Origin: Prunus persica
Taxonomy: Eukaryota; Streptophyta; Magnoliopsida; Rosales; Rosaceae
Length of the DNA stretch: 64,000 bases
NCBI RefSeq assembly: GCF_000346465.2
Contig: NC_034010.1
Location: forward strand, 23,594,570-23,658,569
Direction of reading: 5' to 3'
A program made the position numbers and the translations under genes. Under the pieces are notes generated by a model, which worked only from the letters and a program-made list of their open reading frames with translations, was not told where the DNA came from and did not search any database. This document shows positions 22,456 through 34,451 of the stretch, in pieces (the first letter of the stretch is position 1; the number at the start of each line of letters is the position of its first letter).

Positions 22456-25400
22456 TTGGTTTAATGAGTCAAGGCAGTGCTCCAGAAAGCAGCTAACCCC
22501 ATTTCATTTCTTAGAGAGAGTAGGGATAGGAAAGGAAAAAGAAAGTGACCACATGAAATGAAAAATGTAAGGTGGTCTTTCACTCTTTTAGGATATTGGG
22601 ATGGAGATGGGGGAGCAGAGGGAACCTCCACTTTAAACATTGTTTCCATCTCCTAGGATGTAAATTTGTGTGTTTTAGTTTTACCCGCTGAGGTTGTAGT
22701 GACAATGCTGCAGATGATGTCTATTTCTTCCTCTCTCTTTTTTTTGTTTTTTTTAATGGGGGCCCACCATGCTTGCTGGAGAGTTTAGGGCTCATTTTGA
22801 ATATCTGATATTCTCATCATCATTACAGCTTTGCAAAGGATGCTTCTCTTTCTATATTTGACTTTTGGGGCTATCCATATGGACTATGAGTCCGTAAGGT
22901 GCTTCATCATTGCATATGGCTTTATGCATGTCCTTAAGCCTACACTTTTACCTGCCTCTTGGGTTTCTGAAGTCTGTACATTTTTCTTCAGCCTCCATGG
23001 ATGATATGATAATCTTTCAAATTTCAAGCTTGAATCATGAAACACCCTTCTAATTGCCAAATTATATAGTTTTGGGAGGGGAGGTGCAATTAGTCAAAGG
23101 CTCCAAGCCCAGCCAGCTCAGTTATTTTCCTCTTTTTTACTGTTCTAGGACCTAAACCTAAGGGCTTGTGCTAGTTAAATTGCCCTAGAGAAATGACATG
23201 AGAGAGAGAGGTAGGCTACAGAAACTTGAAATGTGAACCCAAGTTGGCAGTATATGCAGCTGAATTTGGCTCACTCCCATGTGCCCACTGGAAGCTTGTG
23301 AAAAGAACTTGTTACAGTTATTGCCAAATAAGTTCATGCTCACTGTTATTGCTAAAGATAAATATATTGTGGCCAGAAAGAAGTGGTACCACCCCCACAT
23401 GTATTGCACCTGCTGCTCTTGCTGGTGGAATATTTCAACATTACTTCCCCATACTTCAAATTCATTTTTGCCACCCAATAATTCCATTTGCTTAAAAGGA
23501 TAGCTACAAGTTTATTGGACTTATACAATGTTCAAGATCAATTCATCAATTTGCTCTCCATTTCTAAGTTTCTAAGGTCGTAGCTTTCACAGTAGCTTCA
23601 CCTACCAAATAAAAGGCATGTCCAGGAAGGCTGTCAATGTCCTATATATATATGCTCTAAGATTTTAGGCTACAAATATTTTGTGCATATTTTGTAGCTT
23701 TCCCTATGTGTTTACATATTGTATATAATTCATGACATGATGAAATGAAGTTTAGGGGAGACATGGGCAGGAAGATTTTGTGTGAGGACATGGATTTGAA
23801 ATGGGATGGATGAAAGGCAAAGTCAAAATGGTGGTGAGGTTAGAGAGAGAAAAAAAAAAAGAAAAGGAAATCCCACTAAAAAGTTGCCTGAAAATTGTCA
23901 TATGGATGATGAAGACTGGAGAGGGCAAAGGCAAGTGTGCAAAGCTGCACCACATATCCCAATGTGAAAAGCCAAAGTCTTAGTCATTTTTGCCTCTGCA
24001 TTTCATATTCCTTTCTCACAGCCTTTCTTCAAGCTCCGTCTCAATCTACATCATTTGGTTTTTGGTTTTTAGCTCCCTCCATGTTTCCCTTTCTTTCTCT
24101 CACTTTTTGTTTGAAGTCAATCTTTAATCATTTCCTTAAACTCTGTGGACATTTAGCCTAAGTGTCATGATTAACCAATTCAGATTCCAAGTAATTAACT
24201 TCATTAACAATAATAATATGCGATTAAAAGGCAAAACGAAAAAATAAAAAAAAGAAGAGAGAGAGAGAGAGAGAGAGAGAAGGCACCCAAAATTAAGAAA
24301 TAGAGAAACTTTGCCAAGGCCCTAGGGCAACTCTATCTTCAATAACAATGGAACCCAAAAAGGAACGTTTGTCTGAAATTATCAAAGTAAGTGTTTGTTT
24401 TATTTGGGAAAACGAGCCTCTAATTCTATAATCTAATTCTACAAATCTCACATTTCCAGAAATTGTCCTTGGCATTAGCATTAGATTAATAAAGCATATT
24501 TAGCTTAATTTAATCACTTCTCCTTCTTTGAAATGGCAGAGAAAAATTGAGAGTCTCAATGTGGTTGGTCTTACCAAAGCAAACGCCGTCAGCTGGTTTA
24601 GCTAGGGTTTTGCATACTTGCATGCCAAGGGTTTTGAGATTCCATCATTTTGGTTAACAGTTCCTTTGTTTTTTCTCCTTTTGGTTCTTTTCCAACATTA
24701 GGTCAGCTTTAAATTTACCTGGCAGGTGACATGTCTGTATGACTACGTTCACCATGGTTTGATGGGACAATGCATTTCAATTTCCTTTTTATTCATTTTT
24801 TCCCACCTCTAAAAGCATTTCTAGCTGGAGAGACTAGCTCGGGCAAGAGACCTCCTAGGTCCCCAATCCCGCCAATACCGTTTCTAGCGGTCAAGGCTTG
24901 GTAAGACTTGCCTGGACAAGATTAAATAACGAAAAAATTGAAAAAAAAGGGGAAAAAAAGACAAAAAATTTCATAATTTTTAAAAATTAAATATCTAATC
25001 ATATTTTTCACTTCCCACTCCAAAATTCTATACAAATTCCTCTCCTCATATCTCATGTGAATAGTGCGCATTAATAATGTGAATGATAACATCCTTTGTC
25101 TTCCCTTGCCTTTTACCGTGACAAATAGATGGAAATACTCTAAGAAATTGCAAATGATATTAGTTAAAATTTTCAAGTGTTTCGGATTTTAAGACTCTTA
25201 AACTTTTGATGTCTTCCAACAAAATGGAGAAAAATACTACTAAAACATTGTTATTAATTGATGATTTAGACACACATTCAAAACAATGATCCATTCAGAT
25301 TAACAATTCAGTGTGTTTTATAATCTCAAGATTGTAAGGCAAAATACCATTTCTCCTGTTATTAAAGAGGCTTCAATCTTCTTTGTTCTTATCCAAAGAC

Positions 25401-27005
25401 AAAACCTTCCACAAAAATCTTCCAAGTTCCAAAGAAGAAAATGGGGTTGTGATTCAGATGCTGCAAATATTTGTACACACTCTGCTTCTACTACAGCCAG
25501 AGAGTCTTCACACACTTCAAATTCCAAAGAGAACCTCTCTGTCCTCTCTATGACTGCATGCTTAGGCTCTGAAAACCGTCCATCATGAAATGCAAAAAAA
25601 GTTGGCCCTAATCCCAAATTAAAAACACCCCACAACAAATCTAAATTTTTATTTTCTCCTAATTAACGCCAAGCCAAAACCATCTCACTTCCTCTGTGTT
25701 TGTGTTGAGTCTGAACTTGGGTAACTGGGTTTTGTCCATATAAGGCTGACATGTACTTTTATTTGTTAACATTATCAATAATATAATTGTATCTTATATA
25801 TGTATATCTTTTGCTTGGTGGGTTTGGTGGGTTGAGAAGGTTGGGGTCAGAGATTTATCAGAGGGCAAGAGATTCCTCATTGTATGGCATCCAAATCTCG
25901 AAAGAGTGCCAGAAATCTCCTTGGAGACTCTGTAAAAAGACCCACATTTTTTTTTTCTGTTGGCCCACCACCTCCAAATTTCAAGATCTACCTTTTTAAA
26001 CTTTCATTTTAACCTAGACATCACAGGCATAGCATAGCACCCCCATCACGACCGTACAATCTATCAGATCATAGAAAATCAGAAAATCAGAATCCCCAAA
26101 CCCAAATTTTCATCAAACCAGCCATGCTTTGACCTATGGTCACCCCTTGAAGTCAATACAACAAGAAGAAGGGATCAATCAATCAAAATTTCAAAGGGGT
26201 CAAAGTAAATTTCAAAGTAAACTTCTTTGATGAGGTGGGGGGCTTGTCCAGTCAATCAGTCTTTGACAGCCTGCGCATGTGTGCCTGCTTCTGCGTACTT
26301 TTTTAATGCAACGTTTTTCTTTTCTTTCTTCTTTCTATGTTACATGATTATTGCACGGTTGCACGAAAGAAGTTGGGAAGAGGCTGTGATGATCGATCGG
26401 CAGCAGAAAGGCCTATAATCTATTGTTTTCTTTTTGTTTGTTGTCATATAGCTTTCGGCTTCCGATTTGTCCCCAAGTGGCTTTTCGGCCACACCATGAA
26501 ACAAGGCCTTTTCTTCATATTCTTCAAGGACACCTTCTTTTTAGCTTTCTATATCTCCCTTTATTTTTCTAGTACATGTTTAGGTAGGGTTAGTGTGATA
26601 TTGTATCATTGTATTGTATGTGGTGAAGTAGGAGCTTTTTTCTTTATCAATAATTCTATATAATTGTTGGTCTTGTCGCTTTCGATTGTAAAATATAATG
26701 AGAAATAAATACATAATTGTATATAAACTATGAATATAAAAAAAAGATATTATTCGTGAAATAATGGATAGTGAATCAAGAATACACATAATTATATGCA
26801 AATTTACGATAGAATCATATATGGGATTTGGGTTGTGGGCTCCTACGTGTATAAAGGTGAAAAGTGTGAAATGCCACTTGAGGCATTTTACCAAACAGGT
26901 GGTGGGACGAATGCATGAAAGCTCAAATTATTTTGAAAGAAGTTGGCTAAGAAGACAAAATGAGTCGTAGTATAGTAGTGTGGGGACTAGGGAAGTCTAA
27001 GTTTA

Positions 27006-27058
<53 letters not shown>

Positions 27059-28791
27059 GCGTCTGTGTGGGGGTGGGAGGGGCTACATGGGTTTGTTTCG
27101 GTTTCCGATCCAAGAAACAAAGCCTTTTTCCTATGCCATGGTTTGTCCATCCCTTTCTAACCATGAGCAAATTATTCACCTCGAGATCAACTCCCTTCAA
27201 TTACTTTCACTTTTATCAACTGGGGTTTTACCGTTTCACTGTAGCGTAAAAAGAAGCATAGGCATACTATGTAGCATTCGTATGATGATTTGTTTAGATT
27301 TACGCGGGAATTGAAGGAAAAAAGAACCCTAGTCTCCTACCACATCTTTGACTCTCCAATGGAGAATCTGACCTAGCTACATGTGATGATGTGAGATGTG
27401 TTCAAATTATCGATGACTAGCAATCGTTAATAGACTAGAATTATAATTTAATACTACGATTCACTATTATTCTAAAATACATTAACTCAATGTTCGTTAG
27501 GCATACCGACTCTATCAATCATCAAACATACATGTGTAAACGACAAAAACTTGCATTTTGTCCTATAGGCTTGCTTATTACAAATCAAGCTTCGATGCCA
27601 CAAGCACAAATGTGCAATTTAAGGAGGCGATTGTGCCGTAACTGTCACATCTAATTAGAAAGCCAAAAAAAAAAAGTGCCTACCTATTACCCTCTATTTT
27701 AAAAAAGGAAAATAAACCTTGCATGATCATCTAAAATAAAATGGGCTAGTGCCTTACTACCTTGTGTGGCCTGCTGTCCACACAAATATACTGAAGTTTA
27801 AGATTACTAGGCCGAAGGCCCAAAGAAGACAAGATCACTTAGGCCCGGAAGCAAGCTGACCATTTCTTTATTCTCGCAACTCATTTTTACCTCAACCTCA
27901 ACCATCCTTACTTTAACATTTACCACCAACAGTATAGGTAAAGGTGAAAAGAAACTTGTTCTTTGATGCCTATGGAATCTCTGTTACCCATCCCCTAGTT
28001 AAACGACTTACAAGTAGGCTTACATGATGGTTTGTTTTCTTTAAGGATATTTTGTTCATCAATATTAATATTAATGAGAGGCTTATGCCAGTAGTGGATA
28101 GAGAGTGCAAATGTTTAACACCAGATGAGAATCTTCTTACTAAAAGAGTATTGGGTGGTGGTGAACAGCCTATCACATATGCACATGTAGATATTTTCAC
28201 TCTTTTAGACCTTTCCCATATCAAAGCATGATGGAGATGTTTGAAATATTTTGCTAAATGTTTTCACTCAGTTGTGCCCCACTAGTAAGTTTTTTATTTT
28301 ATGTTATAAAAGATATAGTAGGAAAGGGAAATCGAAGCTCTCAATCACTTGAGTTACAAAACCCGTCTTCTAAAATTTTATTAGAAGAACAGATTGGCAT
28401 ATGGGTGAGTAAACAGAAGGTAATTTGAAAACAAAGTTTGCCCTTGGGAGGAAGATAATATAATGGAGAGGTTTTTTTGGGTCACAACAGAGATCCAACC
28501 TGGAGCTTCCTATCCAAATCAAACACCACAAAATGCCTATCCTACAAGCCATGTCATCACACTATCCACATGAAGAGGAATGGGTGGTTCTCCATCTCCA
28601 AACTTGAGAGAACACCATCTCCACTGTCCATTGCAAAATAATCAAAACCCCTCCAAAATTACAAACCAAGAACAAAGATAACAAGAAAGATAAGTTGAAA
28701 CTCATCAGACACTACTGTATCAAATTTCTCATCCTTGGTGGCCTCAGAATCTCTCATAGGACTTAAATAACCTGTAGGGGATTCAATAGCC
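22456..28791. other. Long intergenic region between bHLH and CURT1B
   Basis: About 6.3 kb with no exon that can be supported. Open frames are short, in many frames, and lack family resemblance; the longest (about 106 codons, minus strand, 25318-25638) matches nothing recognised and has no splice context. Contains (GA)n at about 24256-24281 and a long (CT)n at 27008-27056. The last few hundred bases should include the CURT1B promoter. Confidence 0.5.
27008..27056. repeat. (CT)n microsatellite
   Basis: An uninterrupted CT run of about 49 bp, the longest simple dinucleotide repeat in the window. Confidence 0.92.
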
Positions 28792-30048
28792 ATGGCCTCT
28801 AGCTCCTCCACACTTTCCATCTCCTCCTCATCCACCCTTGTTGACACCAAGGCTCCCCGCCACTCGGCAGCACCATCGCCGCAATGTGTGACCCTCCCTA
28901 CGCTTCCTCCACCCCCGGTTCAGTCTCAGAACCGCCCAGGGAAGACTACTGCCTATTGTGAGCCATCCATGATTACTATCATTAGTATTTACAAAGTACT
29001 TTATATGTTTGATGAAAATTTTGTTTTTCCAAACAATTTGACCAATCTAGATGATTGATCAAGTGAAATTTTATTCAACGTATCATTTAGATTGACAGTC
29101 TAGTAACATAACATACTAGATGTGTAAATATACAATGCATATATACTGATGTTTCTTTTTTATTTCTTTTAGGTCGTAAGATTGCGCGCAATGTCATGGC
29201 CATGGCCACAGGGGAAGCACCTGCCGAAGTGGCTACAACTGAGTTCCCAGAGATTGTGAAGACAGTTCAAGAAGCTGTAAGCCTTTCATTCAGTTATGGC
29301 ACTATCTAGTGTTTTTGTATGAAGGAGCTCAGCAAGTTAGATGACACAAAATGATTTGTTTTTGCTTTCTAGTGGGAAAAAGTTGAAGATAAGTATGCAG
29401 TGTCTTCACTTGCGGTGGCTGTTGCTGTTGCACTATGGGGCTCCACTGGATTGATCTCGGTGTGTCTCTCTCCTTATCCACATTCTGTGTTTGCTTCCCA
29501 TAGTTTCCAAAGTAAAATTTTTAAGTTGCTGTGTTTTTATTTCTGTAGATTTGAGTAGCTAATTTCTTACTCGATTAATCGATTATTGACTGGTTAATCT
29601 GCTTGATGGGTATGTTTGTAACAGGCAATTGATAGGCTTCCTTTAGTCCCTGGTGCTCTTGAACTTGTAGGCATTGGCTACACTGGGGTAAGTTGGGTTT
29701 TGTTTGCTTTTGCATTCTTTTAGAAACTTCTCAATTAAGATTATGCCAGAAAGGAACCCAATTCACTACTTCTTGCACTTTCCTACTTCTTATACCTGCC
29801 TTTCTTATGTATCTTTGCAGTGGTTTGCATACAAGAACCTTGTTTTCAAACCAGACAGGTGAGTACAATTTGCTACAAAAACCTTTATTGGAGTATATAA
29901 GTAGTTTCTATTTCTTTTAATTGGTCCAAAAAAGATTTGCCATAGTAATATATAGAATTTCCATGGCATATCTGGTGTTTGAAATTTCAGGGAAGCTTTG
30001 ACGCAGAAGATTAAAGACACATACAAAGATATAATCGGGAGCGGCTAG
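28792..30048 (+). CDS. CURT1B: Thylakoid membrane curvature protein CURT1B (chloroplast)
   Basis: Six coding exons fit in phase: 28792-28957, 29173-29276, 29373-29459, 29625-29687, 29821-29858 and 29991-30048, giving 171 residues. The Ser/Pro-rich N-terminus (about 1-66) is a chloroplast transit peptide. The mature part has an amphipathic helix around VKTVQEAWEKVEDKY, two membrane segments (about 98-120, and about 125-145 including LELVGIGYTGWFAYKNLVF), and a second amphipathic helix (REALTQKIKDTYKDII). This CURT1/CAAD layout oligomerises at grana margins and bends thylakoids. The frame is clean and all splice sites are GT..AG. The last exon and its 3' flank are duplicated at 61246-61303, and the 3' flank alone also lies beside the COMT-like copies. 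Confidence 0.93.
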
Positions 30049-30425
30049 AGCAAACCTGAAAAGTAATGCTGCTGAGATAGGAGAAGAACTTGTGGTTGGT
30101 TTTTGAAGCTTATACATATGTGTATATCTCGCAGCATTGTTCATAAATATGTGAACATTCTTCATTTTGTTTGCATAAGCTTATTCTAACCACGGTTATA
30201 AATGTACTTTGTCTTCATTTTGTAATTCATATCATCACGTTTCTTATGTTACTTTAGAAGGGAAAGATCAAAGTAAATTAAGTAAAATAATCTGCAGACT
30301 TTATGTGCAGTTCTGAGTCTGAAATATTTTCTTGCTTATATTTTATTAGGCTTGGAGCCTTAACGTTTATTAGGCTTGGAGCCTTAACACTTTCATTCTA
30401 GTGTATAAGTTTTCATATTCCTTGG

Positions 30426-31185
30426 TTACTTAAAGAACTCCATAACCCAAAAGTTACAGACAAAACATTCATATCTGATGCCACTAAATCCAGCACCAGT
30501 TGCCAGGGCCATGAATTCTTGTTCACTCCTTTCCTTCCCTCCCGGAATTTCAGTCATCATAATCACATCAAGTTGGGAAGTGCTTCCACAGCATTGCTAG
30601 TATCTGGCATAGCTGGAAGTAGTGCTTCCACAACAATCACTTTTCCATCGTCTGGAATAGCTCTGTAACGATTCTTCAACAGCTTTAGGCAGTGCTCATC
30701 GGTCCAATCATGAAGTATCCACTACAAAGATGATAACTTAATTAGTGGCACTAATGGTGTATAACTAGCTTTCCATGAAGACCTTGTGTTGAGCCAATGC
30801 CATCAAGGGGCCCAAAGAACTTAGACATAGGGCCAAGGCTACAGACCCTCTGAAAATCAGACCCACCATTTTCATCCTCATTAGCAGCAGCAAGAGAGGA
30901 ATGGAGAACAGAGTGGCTGGTGAGGAGCCTGAGGATCCTATCCATCATCATGGGTGCCAATCTTGGCTGCAATATCAGACGAAGAGAGCTTGGCGCCTGG
31001 ACCCTCTCTGGCTATGATGTCAAAAACCCAAGCTTAATTGCTGATTGCAGAGACATGGACACGGAAGAACCCACCAGCTGGATGGCATAGCAGAAGCTTT
31101 CTTCTTCCTCTTCCTTTGTTATTTCATCCTCGGGCTCAGCATGATTTATTTTGGGATGGATTTTCCTCTCCAATGGAAAAGCCAT
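30426..31185 (-). pseudogene. COMT-like O-methyltransferase pseudogene A (exons 2-3 lost)
   Basis: The minus strand holds the last exon of a COMT-like gene (30426-30721, with [15 protein letters not shown] and [17 protein letters not shown] segments). About 45 bp further on lies the first exon (about 30768-31185). Exons 2 and 3 and both long introns are missing. Within exon 1 a 17-bp deletion next to the MMDRILRL segment shifts the frame, and about 26 bp are missing near LGPMSK. The start codon context is also altered (ATGGCTTTTCC). The same 17-bp deletion is in fragment C (47958-48218), so the two share a recent ancestor. Confidence 0.88.
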
Positions 31186-31439
31186 TGGATTGGACTGTCT
31201 ATATTTACGGTCTGAAACTCATTGCTAGTGTAGTGATTAAACTCATTAACAGGTGAACCAGGTAACAATACTAAGAAAATAAAGATACAGCACCAAAGCA
31301 TAGAGAAATAAGCAATTACCATCACAAACTCAACAAAGGCAATGCGAGTAGAGTGCTGATAGCCTCAGACGATAAACCTGACTATTTCAACATTTTAGAT
31401 TGGTATATACTTGTTTGTAGTTAGGCGTAAAACTTGGGT

Positions 31440-32045
31440 TTTCTTTAACCCGTACATCCGCACGGCTATACCGTTTAAATATTTTTTCCATTAAAGTATA
31501 TTTTTTGGCTAGTAAGTATTCCAAAAAAAACTATCAATTTGTCAATAAAACTGCTCATGGCCGGTAATGAAAGAGAAGGCTTTTTATTTTATTTCAAGTG
31601 ATGCTTTTGTTTTTACTACCATTTTCATTTATATGAGAATTTATAAATAAATTAAAAACATTTTAAATATTTTGAATATTTAAACGGTATAGCCATGCGG
31701 CTATACTGTATGTTAAAAAAATAAATAATACAGCCATGCGGCTATATGTTTTAAAAAGGCTCAACATGTGTTCTTTTGCCCTTTTTTGCTAAACATGGTT
31801 ATTGAACCTTCGTTTATGTACCCAGTATAACCTCTCGGCTATAAACTTTAAATATACTATTTATTAAGAAAGAAAAAGAAAAAAAGAACTTGCTTAATAC
31901 CTAGGCGCCGGCCTAGCGGCTAGGCGGCTATACTATTAATTAATATAAAATTAAAAAAACACCGTAGTATAACAGCGCAACTATACTCTTTAATATATTA
32001 TATTTAAAAAGTATAGCCGTGCGGAAATACTATTTATTAAAAAAA
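31440..32045. repeat. Palindrome array R1 (tatagccg..cggctata family)
   Basis: Several short inverted repeats of the form GTATAGCC.NN.GGCTATAC lie in A/T-rich spacer, for example at 31687-31706 and as more decayed versions at about 31470, 31732, 31826, 31930 and 32013. A 'gcctagcggctaggcggctatac' unit at about 31909 joins a second palindromic motif. No coding content. See also R2-R5. Confidence 0.75.
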
Positions 32046-32159
32046 ATCAAGAATATCTTCTTTGAAACATATTTTGGTGCATATATACTTTGGCTATTTC
32101 ATTTTCTCGTAGTTGAAATATCAAAATGAACTATTTTAGTACGGTGGAGTAGTTGTGTT

Positions 32160-32721
32160 TAGGGGTGGGCATCGGAACCGAAGAATCGATCAACCGAACC
32201 AAACCGGATAGAAAAAAATTGAAAAAAATCGTGTTGGCTAAAAAGTCAAACCCAATTTCAAAAATTGAACCGAACTAGTTCTAACCGATTCCCGTTCCGG
32301 TTCTATACCCTAACAAACCAAACTGGGCTGAACCGAATTGGCCAAATTAAAAAATATATAATTTTAATATTTATTTATATCCAATGCTATATTTTTAATC
32401 TCATAACTAATATTTATCCAAGCTCAATTTCCAAACATCTCTCTTTTTTAGCCTCAATATTTCTTTTTGTATGAAATTGGATAATTTGTTAATTTTCAAA
32501 CCAAAAAAATAAACTTCAATTGAAATTTGTATTAAAAAAAAAAATAATCCGGTTCAAAACAGAATCGAACTGAAATCGGACCAGAACTAGTTCAACCTGA
32601 ACCGAATAGTTTTACAATTTTTTTTGTTTAAAATCAAACTGAATCGAATCGGGTAAATAATGTTAGTTTCAATTCCAATTTGAGGCAAAAACCAGCCCAA
32701 ACCGGACCATGCCTACCCCTA
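32160..32721. mobile_element. Non-autonomous hAT-like MITE with TAGGGGTGGGCA ends
   Basis: Near-perfect terminal inverted repeats (TAGGGGTGGGCA at the left, TGCCTACCCCTA at the right) bound a 562-bp non-coding unit rich in 'aaccgaacc/ggttc' motifs. 8-bp target duplications GTTGTGTT (32152-32159 and 32722-32729) flank it. The paralogous stretch at about 61735-61745 reads straight through 'gtagttgtgttgttattttg' and is the empty site. Confidence 0.85.
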
Positions 32722-32729
32722 GTTGTGTT

Positions 32730-33544
32730 GTTATTTTGTGCTTTAATGTTATTTTTTTGTAAGAGGGGAAAAAAGGTCACATACTTGAGATTATTTAGTG
32801 TTAATCAAACGATTTATTTTCTAGACGAAGAAGGGTCACATTTTCATAAGAGGGGAAAATGAATCTTTTGAGAAAAGGGCACATACAGTAATGGTTTTTT
32901 TAGTTGTGGTTGATTGAAGAAAATGGAAGGAAAGAAAGGATTCTGAGGAAATGGAGAGGGAGGAAATTCTCTAAAGGAAGAAAAAAAGGATTCTGACTAT
33001 TTCTAGATTTCAGATTGGTATATACTTGTTTGTAGTTAGGCATAAAATACGAATAAAATACATATGTGTTTGATTTGGGAAATTTGACATGTTACAATTG
33101 AAATGTTTAGTCACTATGTAATATTTTAATATATATAATATTTATTTAATAATATGTGAAAATTATGTGTATAATAAGTGAATTTTGTATGTATTATTGA
33201 AAATTTTGTAAAAAAGCACGAGTATTAAACATGAAAAATACGTATGTACGTGTAAAACATGAGTGTTGTACGTTTGCTTTTTTTTTTTTAAAATGTGCAT
33301 TTTATAGAGTCTTCAAGACATGTACTAAAAACAGATGTATTATTAAAAAATATGTATGTATATGCAGAATACGAGTATTAAACCTCAAAATGCTAAATTC
33401 GTTATACGAGTAATAACTTTAAAAAAGTAAAAATTCAAACGGGGACAATAGAGACTCGGGTAATGGCCTAATAGTAATGGATAATACTCTAAACTAATTT
33501 TATCGATAAAAGAAAATCGAGGAAAAAAATATTTAAAAAAAAGG
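32730..33544. other. A/T-rich spacer shared with 61740-62540
   Basis: No gene. This stretch, including 'gaagaaaatggaagg', the 'attggtatatacttgtttgtagttagg' motif at about 33014 and the 'cgtatgta' runs, is repeated with small differences at 61740-62540. It belongs to the duplicated module. Confidence 0.6.
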
Positions 33545-33800
33545 ACCGCAATGTCAATATATAAAGAGTACAGCCGCTCGGCTATCCTATTTATTAAAAA
33601 TAATTATATTTTTAAAAAAACCCAGTAAAGCCTCTCAGCTATACTAATTTTTTTTTTTAAAAAAAAATTACCCGAGTAGAGCCGCCGGCTATACTATTTA
33701 TTTATTTATTTATAAAAAAAAAACCCTAGCGATTAGGCCTCATGTGTCAAAACAAGTATAGCGGCTATACTATTTTTTAAAATAAAAAGAAGAGGACCTG
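33545..33800. repeat. Palindrome array R2
   Basis: Four or five decayed copies of the tatagccg..cggctata palindrome (about 33568, 33627, 33674, 33760). The linker 'cctagcgattagg ... cacgtgtcaaaacaagtatagc' is typical of this family. Confidence 0.75.
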
Positions 33801-34029
33801 CCTAGCGATTAGGTGGCCACGTGTCAAAACATGTGCATGCCAAATTCTCTAGAGAAAGAAAGAAACGATTTTGACTATTTCAAGATTTTAGATTGGTATA
33901 TACTCGTTTGTAGTTAGGAATAAAACCTAGGTTTTCTTTCCCTCTCCCGCCTTATTCTCTTCTTTGTTCGCTCTCTCCCAAACAACCTTGTACGATCCGA
34001 ATTCAATGTTTTTTCTTATGTAATTGTAC

Positions 34030-34281
34030 TTTTTCTGATTGTATGCTCCCATACTGTGAATGATGTTTCCAAAGTACTTTCAGAATTGCTAAAAGCAAAA
34101 TTATTCAAGGTACTATGTGTTCTTTGGATTGTTGTCTTTTCCCTTGGCTTATGACAAAGTTAAAGATATCCAAAATCTTATGATACCTTAAATTAGGTCA
34201 TCTGACACCTCTTCTCTTTCACAGGACTTCTATGAGCTGTGGCCTCCGAAATTTCAATGCAAGACAAATGGTGTTACCCAG
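34030..34281 (+). pseudogene. Alpha-glucan phosphorylase gene fragment, copy 1 (two exons)
   Basis: Part of one exon (to 34109) reads VCSHTVNDVSKVLSELLKAK then LFK. After a 115-bp GT..AG intron, a complete exon (34225-34281) reads DFYELWPPKFQCKTNGVTQ. This matches the conserved block of glycogen/starch phosphorylases (SHTVNGV..HSELLK..LFKDFYELWP.KFQNKTNGVT). The 5' edge of the first exon is truncated at about 34037 by comparison with the longer copy at 52157-52428. No other phosphorylase exons were found nearby, so this is an isolated fragment. Confidence 0.8.
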
Positions 34282-34451
34282 GTATAAAGTTCATAGCATC
34301 TTTTATAATGTACTTGCTAGTTTCATTAGACTATTCCTTCTGTTTATGTGTTGAAGAATAATGGTGAGATACACACCTCCAAAGATGGGTTTTGATGGCC
34401 TTTGTAGTTTGTGCTGTTATAGTTATCAAATAGGGCTTATGGGGCAGAGTG

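Noticed and set aside
25313..25638. Opposed open frames of 91 and 106 codons
   Set aside because: Neither translation resembles a known family and there is no splice or promoter context; both are likely chance.
27003..27200. Open frame with Arg/Glu dipeptide repeats
   Set aside because: It is a translation of the (CT)n microsatellite.
30751..30972. 73-codon frame in COMT copy A as a possible short functional protein
   Set aside because: It is a frameshifted remnant of COMT exon 1 lacking the catalytic domain, next to a deletion joining exons 4 and 1.
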